From Aspidapion aeneum (Eukaryota > Arthropoda > Insecta > Coleoptera > Brentidae), in assembly GCA_963576565.1 (NCBI GenBank), contig OY755045.1:38646667-38710666 (forward strand): a DNA stretch of 64,000 nucleotides, given 5' to 3'. Positions 45,798 to 58,584 of the stretch are shown piece after piece. The notes under the pieces were generated by a model that did not search any database, was not told the DNA's origin, and was given only the letters and a program-made list of their open reading frames with translations. Position numbers and translations under genes: made by a program. Position 1 is the first letter of the stretch. Each line of letters begins with the position of its first letter.

Positions 45798-46513
45798 TGG
45801 GGCACGGCAGTGTCCCGCCAAGTTCGCGTAAACTGCTGTAACATCTTTTCCTGAAACATTTTAGCCCATATTTGACCTCTCTAAAACTCTACTTCGGAAT
45901 GAGCTACGAAACTCATACTTTGCACAGTCGTAGATCTTTATAAAGTTAACAACTCCTCCAGGTTTCATAGACTTTAGTTACGAAATTTCAAAAACGTCAA
46001 AATTTCCACTCACTCACTCATATATAGAGGGTGTTTCCTAATTGAATTCCATATGAACATATGTCCTAAACGTCTTACCTTTTGAGATTCAGGGTGGGAA
46101 AGTGTTCAAAAATAAATCATTTATTATTAATATCTACAATACCAAGTAAAGTGTAATTTTTTAATCTGTATTCAATTATGAGCAAATTTGATCTCTTGAA
46201 TTTTTTTATTCCGACGCACGGATTTCATCTAAAAAAATAAAATCTACGATGATCATGCAGAGAAACGGTTTTTATTTTTTTAAGCGAAAACCGTGCATCG
46301 GATTGAAAAAATCAAGTGATCAACTTTGGTTAGAAATGATTGGGAATTTCAAAAATAATTTTTATTTCAGGAAAAATCAGTGGCGTGCCATCTATGTCTG
46401 CCAAAATAGGCGTACGAACGTACGAACGCCACTGGTGGAAATTAAAAAAAGTGATACATTAAAAAATGCTTCTTGATTCATAGTATTCATGTATGACAAA
46501 TTTCATTAAAATA

Positions 46514-49162
46514 CAGTGAAGTCCGCTTATAACGAACCCGTTTACAGCGAACTTCTGGTTAATACGAACCTTTTTTCTTTATACGAAAAGTCGTCCATAA
46601 ATACTCATGTATTGTCTTACTGGTTATAACGATCCCGCTTATAGCGAACTTCCGGATATGGCGAACCAAATTTTAATAATCTAGAATATGTATTTTTCTT
46701 TTAAAACGAACTTTATATAAGCAGACAATGGGCGTTTTCACACTAGACGATACGGCAACGACAGGAATGGTTGCAAAGACATGCACAATACCCAGAATAT
46801 GATCACGAGTATGAATTCGATAATGATATGCTTGATTTAGTAGAAGAACAAGCTAAGAGTCACACATTTTTTACTTCGATTTTAACGATTATGTGACTAT
46901 TGATAAAGACATTGTAGCAAGAGAAACGTTGACTGATGAGCAAATTATAATCTCTCCGTAACCTTAAACATGGTTTCAAGTGATAATGACGAAGATAATG
47001 ATGATCCTGTTAAAGTCACTAACGTTTATGTTCCAACCATTCGTGATATAGAAAACAAAATTTCGGAAACTTTTTGGAATCACGCCAAGTTCCTGATAAA
47101 ATATGGGCATCATTTTGTAACCTTGAAAGCTATATAAACAGGGAATATTTTATAATAATGAAAAAAAAAGATTTAGGCTTCTTTTATGTATGTAATACAT
47201 ATCACCAAGGTAGGCAGAGCTCTGAAGTATGGAAATTCATTTCTACAGTAAAAAACCCAACAAAAGAAAAAGTAAACATCCAGATCATCAAACCAGAACA
47301 ATGGACAGAACACTACAAGGGACTGCTGCAGGAGACGAGATCCGAATATCTAACAGCCTCTCCGAGGAGAGACATAGAAGTACATGGAGAGGAAGTAATC
47401 ATCGAAAAAGAAATGATAAAGAATAATATAAAAAAGCTTAAATCCGGAAAAGTTAGCGGACCTGGGGGAATATATGCTGAAATGCTCAAATATGGATCAG
47501 AGAAACTACTCGAAAATCTCACATATATTATCAATCAATGCATAAACGGACATCCAGTACCTAATGATTGGAAAATTGCATTCATATCCTCAATACATAA
47601 AAAAGGAAACAAGCTGGATTGTAACAATTACAGAGGAATTTCAGTCACCAGCACTCTAAGTAGATTGTACGGTAGGATTTTTAGAGATCTAATAGAGAAT
47701 AATTTTCATGAACAAGAAGAAAAAGAGCAAAGTGGGTTTCGTGCAGGCAGATCTTGTAGTGATAATGTTTTTTGTCTAAAACAAGTAATTGAGAAAAGAA
47801 GCGCCAGAAATATAGAGACTCATGTTACCTTTGTGTACCAGTAGAAAAATTATGGACGGTGTTGGAACAAACTAATATCAATCATACATACATAAAAGCG
47901 ATAAAAGAACTATACAAAGGGTCAAAATCTAAAATTAAGATTGGAAATCGACTTTCAAAAGAATTCCTGGTAACAAAAGGCTTAAGACAGGGATGTTGTA
48001 TCTCTCCAACTCTTTTTAAAATATATATCGCAGTGGCTCTAAAAAACTGGAAACGTAAAGTGCACGGCATTGGAATACAACTTAACGACCGATTTACTAT
48101 ATACACACTACAGTTTGCTGACAACCAAGTAATTGTAGCTATTGATAAAGAAGACATGGAGTATATGATGAGAAAGTTAACGGAAGAATACCAAAAGTGG
48201 GGACTAACAGTGAACGTGCACAAGACACAGTCCTTATGTATTGGAAACGGATCCAGTGAGTTAGAACTAGACAATGGACAAACAATATCTCGATGCAATG
48301 AGTATGTATACTTGGGTGTCACATTTGATAAGACAGGAACAGACTGTGAAGAATTGGAAAAAAGAATAGTAAAAGCAAAAAAGGTTATTGGATGTCTTAA
48401 CAGTATTCTATGGAGCAGAGAGATAAGAAAGAGTGTAAAATTTAACATATATGAAACAATGGTAAAAAGCACGCTGTTGTATGGAATAGAGACTTGTCGC
48501 GTAACAGAAAAATACAAAACAAAAATGCAAAGTGTCGAAATGGATGTAATAAGAAGATCAATGAGAAAATCTAGATTGGATCACATATGAAATGAGATCA
48601 TAAAAGAAAGAATGGGAATCGAGGGACGCATAACGGATGACATCACTAAAAGGCAATTGATATGGTACGGCCATGTACAACGGATGAACGACGAAAGATT
48701 ACCAAAACAGGTCCTAGAGTGGCAACCAGTAGGGCGCAGAAAAAGAGGACGTCCTAAACTAGAATGGCAACAGTCAATCCAAAGATCAATGAGTCAAAAG
48801 AATCTGACAGAAGATGATTGTCAGGATAGAAGGAGGTAGAGAATAGGCGTCGGACTACGTAGAAAAATGTTCTAAACCGACATAGTAGTAGTAGTACATA
48901 CCACCATATTATGTACTTTACATACTTATATGTATAACAATAATAATAAACGTCTTTATTCGTATATATTCTGCCTTTTTCTAAAAATATAAAAATTTAT
49001 AGTATTTTTTGTAATATTTTTAGTTTTCTTAATCTTGGATACTATTAAAAAAGAAACACAAAAAATTAAACAAAATTTATTTATTACTGTTTATAACGAA
49101 CATCGGATATAACGAACCGTATTTAGTTCATTTTTGAGGTTCGTTATATTCGGACTTCACTG
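46514..49162 (+). mobile_element. pogo/Tigger-like DNA transposon, internally deleted, holding an RTE
   Basis: The terminal repeats are CAGTGAAGTCCGCTTATAAC and the inverted GTTATATTCGGACTTCACTG, flanked by TA on both sides (46,512-46,513 and 49,163-49,164), as in pogo/Tigger elements. GTTATAACGA/ATACGAAC subrepeats follow each end. Only the transposase C-terminus remains (46,740-47,200, several frames): EYDHEYEFDNDMLDLVEEQA, MVSSDNDEDNDD and VYVPTIRDIENKISETF, then VPDKIWASFCNLESYI. This acidic tail and NLESY end resemble jerky/CENP-B-type transposases. The DDE core is gone. Confidence 0.8.
47205..48957 (+). pseudogene. RTE-type retrotransposon, copy 2 (5'-truncated)
   Basis: It starts abruptly at RQSSEVWKFISTVKN and continues through GPGGIYAEMLKYGS, DWKIAFISSIHKKGNKLD, NNYRGISV and EQSGFRAGRSCSDNV. 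A deletion of about 25 bp at about 47,835 then removes the first catalytic-Asp motif, which copy 1 keeps as DLQKAYDTV, and shifts the frame. From 47,859: GLRQGCCISPTLF, then LQFADNQVIVA (48,114-48,125, FADN instead of FADD), YLGVTFDKTG and the thumb. After a stop near 48,588, the C-terminus typical of RTE elements follows: KRQLIWYGHVQRMNDERLPK and GRRKRGRPKLEW, to 48,839. The 3' end is AATAATAATAAACG near 48,945, the short tandem tail expected for RTE. It inserted into the Tigger C-terminal coding region. Confidence 0.9.
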
Positions 49163-49796
49163 TATCTGAAGTGGTATTGTAGATATTAATAATAAATTAT
49201 TTATTTTTGAAAACTTTACCACCCTGTATCTCAAAAGGTAAGACGTTTAGAACATATGTTCATACGAAGTTTTTTCTTAAAATGGGCCCAAAAATCACCC
49301 TCATAAATATTGGCATTCAGTTAGGAAACACCCTGTAGATCTTCAAAATTCTACTTTACTTCTAGACATGCCACAAAGCTGAAATTTATCAGACTGATAA
49401 AAATTATGACGAAACCATTGGAAAAAATAAACAAACCACAAAATTCTAATTAACTCCGTTCCCCTATACATGTAAAATTATGTAACAATAACATTGCCCA
49501 CTTCCAGAAACGCTAGAGAGCTGAGCTTTGGAAGGTCGGTAGGAACTATGATAAAACTATAGAAAAAAAAACCCTAAAGTTTTAATTAACTTGCTTCCCC
49601 TATACCTAAATTTAAAGTTATGGAAAGGTTGCCCAGTTCCAGAAACGCTAGAGGAACCAGGAACGCCAGAAAACTGAGCTTTAGCTCAAAATTTTTGATA
49701 AGGTATGGCAAAAGTTTTAAACAATATTCCGCATATTTAACTACTTAAATATTATCCAAATCCTTTAAAAAAGGAGTGAAATCATAAAAATGTAAA

Positions 49797-50105
49797 AAAA
49801 GCCAAGTAGGTTACTCGAAAATGGTAATCCGTAAAAATAATTGAGATAAAAGTAAAGCCAAGTTCTCCAATACAAATTTCAAAATAAAAGGTTCTTACTA
49901 GTTTAGAAATGTTTTTATAAACTTGGCTATTACGGCTGTAAATGACTCTTAGGCACAGTGCTAAATTGAACATAAAGAAGTTTGGCTATTATAGCAAAGT
50001 TTAGAAAAACATTTCCAAACCAGTAAGAACCTTTCATTTTGAAATTTGTATTGGGGAACTTGGCTTTACTTTTATCTCAATTCTTTTTACGGATTTTGTT
50101 ATAAT
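49797..50105. repeat. Foldback element 'F', copy without insertion
   Basis: The left arm TCCGTAAAAATAATTGAGAT...TAAACTTGGCTATTA and the right arm CTATTATAGCAAAGTTTAG...TCTCAATTCTTTTTACGGA are inverted partners. Between them is a short loop (GACTCTTAGGCACAGTGCTA). It supplies the empty-site sequence for the pogo-like insertion at 52,742. Confidence 0.8.
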
Positions 50106-51230
50106 ATTTATTTTTAAGAACAAGAAGAAAAGAGAAAACCAAAAAACTTAAACATGGAACATTATTGTCATTTATATTAAATCAAACTACTAAATTTTGT
50201 GTTGTTCCTGTTTTGTAATATTTTTCTGTAGGTATCTATTCTTCAAACTAGAGAAAAAAGAAATCTCCCTGGAATACAGACACCTGATTGGTCGAAGCAG
50301 TTAAAATTCCTCTCCCTATTGACACAGGTGTCAGTAAAGTTAGTAATAAAAATGAAAACAAATGAATTCCAACAAAAATTATATCACTTGCATCAAAAGG
50401 GAATAAAATAACATGAATAGAGCCAGTCAGATGCGTTTACTTGTGGGTGATTTCTTGGGTTTTCCCTAGTTTGAGGAATAGAGCTGCCTGGATAAGTTTT
50501 AATCCGTTTAATTTTAATTTTGTTTTACGATACGAACTTGCTAAGGGGGAATTCTGTCCTCAAGTACCCCCCTTTATCTACGTACCTGATGGACAGTTGT
50601 TGTGGAGCACATGACGCATGGATTAAATGAGATGGGATGGGTACTTTCCACCATCATAATTACGATAAGGGCATTATTGAATTATTAATGTTAATGGAGT
50701 GATAACTTAATTATTTTGCGATTGTAAACAGGACACGAGAGAGCCTGCAGGGCTATGACGTTTGCATCAGGGTCACTTATAATTAGTTTACACCTAACGG
50801 ATGGTAAAGTACAAAAGCTGCCACCTTAATTTGGCATAAAGGCATTAATTTTAAGCTAAAATGTTTTCTGCCGAAACAATATTCAGATATTTTGGAATCA
50901 TACATTCTGATAAACATTTCAGAGTAAAACAGGAAGATTTATGCTCAAATTTAACAAAAATTCATTGCGATATCATAAAGCCAGAAAATTGTCATTTAGC
51001 AACATTTAGAGATTAGAAAACATGAATCTTCTAAAGAACATATGAATTCTTGCACTGGATTTGCATTGTTAGGTAAAACGAATTTTAAAAACTCAGTTAA
51101 ATGCTGCTTGCAAAATCCATTACCACACCCTTAATTTATTTGCGCCCCCATCTTTACAGCTCACGGGCCGCCGCTGCTTTAAAGCGATGTCATCTTTTTA
51201 AACATATCGGCAAATGTCTACTGCCCTCAG
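50106..51230. other. Unassigned sequence
   Basis: No gene or shared repeat recognised. It has modest GC patches near 50,545-50,620 and 51,150-51,185. Confidence 0.4.
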
Positions 51231-51233
51231 ACC

Positions 51234-52208
<975 letters not shown>

Positions 52209-52543
52209 GAGTCGAGAAGGGATCCTGGGTAAGTTCACTCATCGGAAAGCAAGCTTGCCTTTACCATGAGTGTTCTTAATCCTGGGGGCATAAGATATCG
52301 GCTCTGTTAGTGCCCTGGCCTGGACGAGATATAAAGCTGTATGTCTTCTATTCTTACAAGTTCTAGAATAAGTAAGGACATAGAGCTTGGCCTTCACGTA
52401 CTTGCCAGATTTATAAACAGCTGTAGCTGGTTAAATTGAGCACTCAAGCTTTCTTTACCTTATATCAATAAAGAAAAAGTTAAGGTTACCCTCGTGAGAA
52501 AGAAGATCGGAAAATCTACTTGAGATACGCAAATTTTGCTAGT
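52209..52543. other. Unassigned sequence
   Basis: No coding or repeat signal recognised. It ends at the TA used by the foldback element. Confidence 0.4.
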
Positions 52544-53059
52544 TAGTGGTCTAATAAGAGGTAATGAAAAGTTTTCAATTATCTATACATAACAAAAACA
52601 TTTCATGTAAAAAAAGGTAAGTACGTGTAAATGGTATTCCGTAAAAATATTTGAGATAAAAGTAAAGCCAAGTTCTCCAAGACAAATTTCAAAATGAAAG
52701 GTTCTTACTTGTTTGAAAAAGTTTTTTAAACTTTGCTATTCCAGTGAAACCTCCTATAAGCGGACACTCACGGCAACTTTCATTTTTTAACTAGAAAATT
52801 TTTTACTAGACACCATTTCAAAGAGATCTATTACTACCCAGCTGAATAATAAAAATAAAACACAGCAGTCCCGCTGAAGTAAATTTGTTGTAAATACGAC
52901 AGAAGTATTTAGTATCTGCATTAAAACGGATAGAAGTCCTCGGTTGCAGAGTGCGTTGTTGCCAACATACTACAAATTATTTATGCCCATGTCCAGAGAA
53001 AATATAACTGGGTTATATATTTTCTGCCATGTCGTGCAGCGCTTCGTCCCTTTATCAGA

Positions 53060-53395
53060 GGGCTCTGCTACAGAATAGCGCTACAAAATAGCGCTGCTTC
53101 AAAATAGCGCTGCCACAAAATAGCGCTGCTACAAAATGGCGCTGCTACAAAATGGCGCTTACAAAATAGCGTGCATCAAAATAGCGCCTTACAAAATAGC
53201 GCTGCTACAGAATACCGCCTTACAAAATAGCGCTGCTACAAAATGGCGCTGCCACAAAATAGCGCTGCTACAAAATAGCGCTGCTACAAAATAGCGCTGC
53301 TACAAAATAGCGCGCATCAAAATGGCGCCTTACAAAATAGCGCTGCTACAGCGCAATCAAAAAATAGCTCGCATCAAAAACGCTCTGCGGCAAAA
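53060..53395. repeat. Array of about 17-bp units GCGCTGCTACAAAATA (left arm)
   Basis: More than 15 units of GCTGCTACAAAATAGC with variants (GCCTTACAAAATAGC, GCATCAAAATAGC, GGCG for AGCG). Units vary between 14 and 18 bp. Confidence 0.95.
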
Positions 53396-53464
53396 TAGCG
53401 ACATTTAATAAAAACAGCGAAATTAAAAAAAGCATCATTAAAAACAGCAACTGTTTGACTAAGG

Positions 53465-53690
53465 GGTCTCTTTCTAACATATTTTTTCAAAAAAAAAAAC
53501 TTCCCTGACTTCTTTCGCAGGATCCTAGCAGGGAACCGAACCGAACCGACATGAACCGAATCGAAGTATCGGTTTGGTTTCACAACCTCTAGGATGCCGG
53601 TTCGGTTCGTTTCGGTTCGGTTCGGTTTGGCTTTACACCCTCTAGGATCCCGGGACAGGGAAGTTTTTTTTTGAAAATATATGTTAGAAT
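53465..53690. repeat. Foldback core with CCGAA/TTCGG centre (copy 2)
   Basis: It has the same order of words as 797-1066: GTCTCTTTCTAACATATTTT, a poly-A run, CTTCCCTGACTTC, GGATCCTAGC, CCGAACCGAA, then the inverted series ending in GAAAATATATGTTAGAA. Confidence 0.8.
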
Positions 53691-53699
53691 GAGGTTACC

Positions 53700-53935
53700 G
53701 GGAGTGGAAGGTCATAAGACGCTATTTAGTAGCAGCGCTATTTTCAAACAGCGCCATTTTGAGGCAGCGTCATTTTGATGCACACGATTTTGTAGAAGCG
53801 CTGTTTTGATGCGCGCTATTTTGTAGCAGCGCTATTTTTTTGGCGCTATTTTGTAGCAGCGCTATTTTGTGGCAGCGCCATTATAAGCAGCGCTATTTTG
53901 TAAGGCGCTATTCTCTAGCAGAGCCTTATCAGAGG
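53700..53935. repeat. Inverted array of the same 17-bp unit (right arm)
   Basis: Units read TATTTTGTAGCAGCGC, the reverse complement of the left array. Fewer and more diverged units than on the left. Confidence 0.93.
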
Positions 53936-54419
53936 TTTGCGTCCGGTTAAGGGAAGTTTCAGAATTTTTTAACCAAAAAAAATTGTCCGCGTCCGGTTAT
54001 TAGAGGGTCCGGTTATAGGAGTGAATTTTACATGTAAAGAAATAGGGAAAAGCTTGGTTCCAACAAATTTGTCCGCCTAAAGGGAGTGTCCGTAAGGAGA
54101 GGTTTCACTGTACAGCCAAACTTCTTTATATTCAATTTAGCACTGTGCCTAAGAGTCATTTGCATTGTGATAGCCAAGTTTAGAAAAACATTTCCAAACT
54201 AGTAAAAACCATTCATTTTGAAATTTGTAGTGGAGAACTTGGCTTTACTTTTATCTCAATTCTTTTTACGGAATACCATTTTCGCGTCATTACCTATTTT
54301 TTACATGAAATGTTTTTGTTATGTATAGATAATTGAAAACTTTTCATTACCTCTTATTAGACCACTAGTCTTTTTTTTTAAATGAAATGTTTTGTTATGA
54401 TTTTGCTTATTTTTTAAAG

Positions 54420-55412
54420 GAATTAGATAATATTTAATTTTTAAAGTACTAAAATATGCGGAATATTGTTCAAAATTTTTGCAGTGCCTTATTTAAAATT
54501 TTGAGCCTTTTTTAAATTTTTCCCACGGTTTTATCATATTTCCCATCAGCCTTCCAAAGCTCAGCTCTGTAGCGTTTCTGGAAGTGGGCAATGTTACTTT
54601 TATATAAATTTAGATTTATAGGAGAGGGAAGTTAATTAAAATATTGGTGTTTTTAAATTTTTTCCTATAGTCTTATCATAGTGCCTTTCAGTTTTGAAAA
54701 GCTCAGCTCTCTAGCATTTCTGGAAGTAGGCAGTGTTACTTTTACATAACTTTACAATTATAGGAGAGGGAAGTAAATTAGAATTTTTGGGTGTTTTAAT
54801 TTTTTTTCTATAGTTTCATCATAGTTTCTATCGGCCTTCCAAAGCTCATCTCTCTATCGTTTCTGGAAGTGGGCAATGTTACTTTTACATTACTTTACAT
54901 TTATAGGGGAGGGAAGTAAATTAAAATTTTGGGATTTTTAAATGTTTTTGTTTAGTTTTATCATAGTTCGTCTAAGTCTACCAAAGCTCAGCTTTCCAGC
55001 GTTTCTGGAAGTGGGTAATGTTACTTTTATAAAACTTTACATGTATATGGGAGGGAAGTAAATTATAATTTTAGGGTATTTTGATTTTTTCCAGGGGTTT
55101 GGTCATAATCTCTATCAGTCTGCCAAATTTCAGCCTTGTAGCGTGTCTGGAAGTACAGTAGAATTTTGATGATCTATACCTGAGTGAGTGAGTGGCAATT
55201 TCAACGTTCCTTGAAATTTCTTAACTACTTTACTACTTGATGGAAGTCCATGAAACTTGCAGGGATTATTAACCTTATGAAGATCTACGACTGTGCAGTT
55301 TGAGATTTGTAGCTCATTTCAAAGTAGAGTTTTAGATAGGTAAAAAATGGGCTGAAATGTTTTAAGAAAAGATGCTACAGCAGTTGCGCAAACTTGGCGA
55401 GGCACTACCGTG
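54420..55412 (-). repeat. Family 'X' copy 3 with five ~142-bp internal units
   Basis: A reverse-complement copy of X. The hairpin end is at 55,401-55,417 (GGCACTACCGTGCC). Five units marked by AGCGTTTCTGGAAGTGGG start near 54,571, 54,713, 54,856, 54,998 and 55,140, a very regular 142-143-bp spacing. It is the best-preserved internal array of the three copies. Confidence 0.85.
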
Positions 55413-55417
55413 CCCTT

Positions 55418-58400
55418 AGATTTGGCCCCTACGAAATTAGAACTGTGGTATCGCCTTCGCAGTTGTAACTTTATTCCACCCTGTATCATCGGCAAACATA
55501 ATAAACTCTTCACAGCCCTTGTTTTTTGCAACGTAATCCAGACTAGGTACATAATGCGTATCATTTTCCGATCATTTTCAATTCATTACCCTGTGGAAAA
55601 CAATACCTTCTTAATACGATAATCCGTGTAGGGCGTGGATCAAAGTATTAAAGTAACGCTTTAAGAAGAACACCTAATAAAATGTCGATAACCTTTAAGC
55701 CTGTTTTATCTTAAGATTATTTTTATGTTTTCAAAAAAAAAAAGTAAAAAAATAAAATATTCTTACATCACATTTTTTATGGTCATTAAAAGTATCTTTT
55801 TGTTAGTGGCAGATCCAGGGAAAAGCGGGATAAAAATGTATGGTATTTTTTTTGAATTAAGGTTTTCAAAAAAAAAATTGTTAGAAAAAAATCTTTTTCA
55901 AAAACTTCTTTTTCGAAATTTTTTTTTTTTGTATAATTTGTTTTAAAAAGAAAGTTTTCAAAAACTTTTTGGTTGAAAAACTTGTTTTTTAAAAAAAATT
56001 GCTTTTTGACCCTGATTATTATTATTATATAGCATTTATTGTAGTAAAATATCATAGGCGCATACGTCATCATAAGGGGTCAGGCCCCCCCAAAGTCCTC
56101 GAGCCCCCCAAGACATATTTCTGGGGCGCCACTGAAAATATATACATTTTGGTAAAACTGTTAAAACATACAATACAATCAATTAATCAAGTTACTAGAG
56201 AAAAAAACATTTGTTATTTTCTACTTCAGTCTGACTAGCTAACAGACAAGTGTAAACTTAAGTTCGCTAGGCGGAGATAAGAGGAATGTTAACAATTAGA
56301 TCAGTCTAAATAAACCCCTGTATTTATTTCTTAGTATTATCTGTGCAAAGATAAACTGTTGTTATTATTTTTGAAATAAATATCATCATGATGATTAATA
56401 AATACGGTTTTGCCCACAAGAGTAATCTCGCGAGTGGGCTAAGAAAATCGCACTAAAGGTATTACCAAGATTACCTTATAATAGTCATCAAGAAAAAGTC
56501 CAGAAAAGGTCACCAAAATAAACAATAAAATTAAATGTTTAAGCATAGTATTATACTAAAATAATAAATATTTTTGTAAGACATTTATTAAAATACTAAC
56601 CAATATAAAAATACTTATTTAAAAAATAAAAAGTTTTAATTACAAAATTTATAAGGAATTACACAAATTTTGCGTCCATTTTTTGCAAAGAAAAAATAAA
56701 ATACAACTTTTAGAGTTGGTACTAAAAAATTTTTACAAAAATTGGGGCAAAATGGGGTCCAGGTATTACAAAGTATCTCGTTTTGCGCCCCAGAAAAAAA
56801 CCCCGTTTTGCCCCAATTTACCAATTAAACTCGAACAAAAATCATACACAGTAAAGGACTAATTTTACGGACAACGCGTTTAATTATGAATAATACATAA
56901 ACCCACTAATTGTTTAATGTAAACAAAATTTTGAAAAGTCTGTAAAAAATGTACTTACCGTCACAAAATGCGCAAGCTAATTTTATAATAAACAGCGCAC
57001 AACATCACATGTTAAGCAAAAACCAACTTAATCTCAGCCGGCCGGCACTAATCTTATTGCAGACAGTTGAACCAGTCATGGGGTTTTATTCTTGCGCAGT
57101 TTACCTACAATTGCGATATCCCGTTTTACCCCCGTATCCCATTTTGCCCCCCTTTCCCCTATTTAAGTAATATAAAAGTTTAAAAAATATAATAATAAGA
57201 AACAAATAAATACATACCAATCATTTACCAAAATATTTTGACACTATTAATTTCTTTCATCAAGACTCTAAGACTTGTGAAGTATCCAAATGATTTCGCA
57301 AGTGTTGGCACGATTTATATTGTCAGCTACGTTTAGATATATATGTCTTGATATTCATTTTCAAATTGTCAATATGCTTGATAGTTAATATAAAACGTGG
57401 TAAAATTGACCAAAATTGTTTTAAATAAAATATAGTTTAATATAAAACAAAATACTATCAAATATAGTAGAAAAACTATGTAATAAAACAATACAGAATA
57501 TATAATAACAGTTACATCACACTCCAGAGGAAAGCACGTCCAAATTCCTTTCCCGTTAAATCATGGTTTGCTAGGATGGTCACATCGGGTAGTTCAAGCA
57601 CATGAATTGACACATGTTTTTAGTGATCACACTATAGACCGCGTGAAAGTACGTGTGTCTATGGAGAGCTGATAGTCCAGTCAACCGCGAAAAAAAGACC
57701 CCTAGCTTACACAGGTGGTTTTTTCGCAATTTTGACATATTATGTTGCTCACATTGAAGTCCTAAAAAAATTGAGTTTTTAACCTTGGGGGGAAGGCCGG
57801 CATCCCCCGTCATCTTGGATTTAGTTTGCACAAAAATCGATTTTTAAAATTACTTAGTTCCTGTACATTTAACAAAAAATAGTTTAGATAATAAATCTTC
57901 CTACAAAAGGGCATTTTAATTTTTTTTTGGCAGACTAGTTTTTGAGTTATAAGGCTAAATATTCACATACATACATAAATACAAGGCTCAATATTTTGCC
58001 GCCATTTTGGATTTTTCCCAATTTTTTTAGTGGCTTTTAACATAATTAGTGGTTATTATTGATAAAATATATAATAACATAAATTAAAGACTAAATAATA
58101 GCCTATAGAATAAAGTATTATTAAGTGGTTTGAATAGTACCGTTGCTGGGGTACAAACCTTGAAGTAGTAGAAGTGCACCCGTTTCCTATGTATGTCAAA
58201 GGTAAGCATTTAATTGGCATCTATTTTTGAAGAACACGAATAAACATCATGTTTTTTTAGGTTTTAATCAATTTAAAAAAAGCTAAGCATTAAGAAAAAT
58301 CTGTTAAACACCGTTTTAACAGAAAATAAAATGTCCTCTTAAACGGTATATCATGAAACTATTATTGGCACTTCAGGGCCGTCCGCTTTTTTAAAAAATT

Positions 58401-58584
58401 TTATTATATTCAACTTTTGATTAAAACTTTTTTTTAATTAAATGTACAGGAACCTAATAAAAACACCCTTCAAAGTCGAGAACTTAAAATTTTTTAGGAC
58501 TACAACGTATGTCAATATCCAGATTACCCACCTTTTGCAATTATATACCTCAACAACTCGAAATTTCAGCCTGAGATAATCTCT
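55418..58584. other. Unassigned AT-rich stretch with small repeats
   Basis: Contents: poly-A/T-rich palindromic runs (55,725-56,000); a short relative of the CAGTGG-ended repeat (56,054-56,139); and inverted TTGGGGCAAAATGGGG/CCCCGTTTTGCCCCAA arms at 56,741-56,818. CCCGTTTTACCCC and CATTTTGCCCCC words also occur at 57,120-57,160. A unit related to the 28.6-29.1 kb repeats is at about 58,320-58,390. No gene was recognised. Confidence 0.5.

Larger units (their letters stand above)
46027..49335. mobile_element. TA-targeting MITE 'Z' carrying a nested Tigger-like element
   Basis: The ends are GAGGGTGTTTCCTAATTGAA and the inverted CAGTTAGGAAACACCCTG. Inside, ACATATGTCCTAAACGTCTT and CACCCTGTATCTCAAAAGGT regions form long inverted arms of about 150 bp. 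It is flanked by TA at 46,025-46,026 and 49,336-49,337. Without its insert it would be about 660 bp. Non-coding. Confidence 0.8.
45798..49780 (+). repeat. Family 'X' copy 2, interrupted by a nested stack
   Basis: The left part (45,798-46,026) matches 8830-9085 from the hairpin through CACTCACTCACTCA. X then resumes at about 49,336 (GATCTTCAAAATTCTACTTT) and runs through CTTCCAGAAACGCTAGAGAG to about 49,780. The gap is exactly filled by the TA-MITE Z and its contents. Confidence 0.8.
52742..54110. mobile_element. pogo-like non-autonomous element with palindromic 17-bp arrays
   Basis: The ends are CAGTGAAACCTCCTATAAGC and the inverted partner ending GGAGAGGTTTCACTG. The right side is followed by TA. 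Comparison with the uninterrupted F copy at 49,930-50,000 shows the insertion falls at a TA in its loop, with the left TA mutated. Both ends carry GCGGACACT/AGTGTCCG, typical of pogo/Tigger-type MITEs. The interior consists of inverted arrays (53,060-53,395 and 53,700-53,935) around a CCGAA foldback core. No transposase was seen. Confidence 0.8.
52544..54365. mobile_element. Foldback element 'F', interrupted copy
   Basis: The ends are GTGGTCTAATAAGAGGTAAT and the inverted partner ending CTTATTAGACCAC, flanked by TA (52,542-52,543 and 54,366-54,367). The arms extend about 190 bp, through GATAAAAGTAAAGCCAAGTT. The loop is broken by a 1.37-kb pogo-like element. TA targeting suggests Tc1/mariner-type mobilisation. 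Non-coding. Confidence 0.85.

Noticed and set aside
47882..48517. 211-codon minus-strand open frame
   Set aside because: It is the antisense shadow of the RTE reverse transcriptase.
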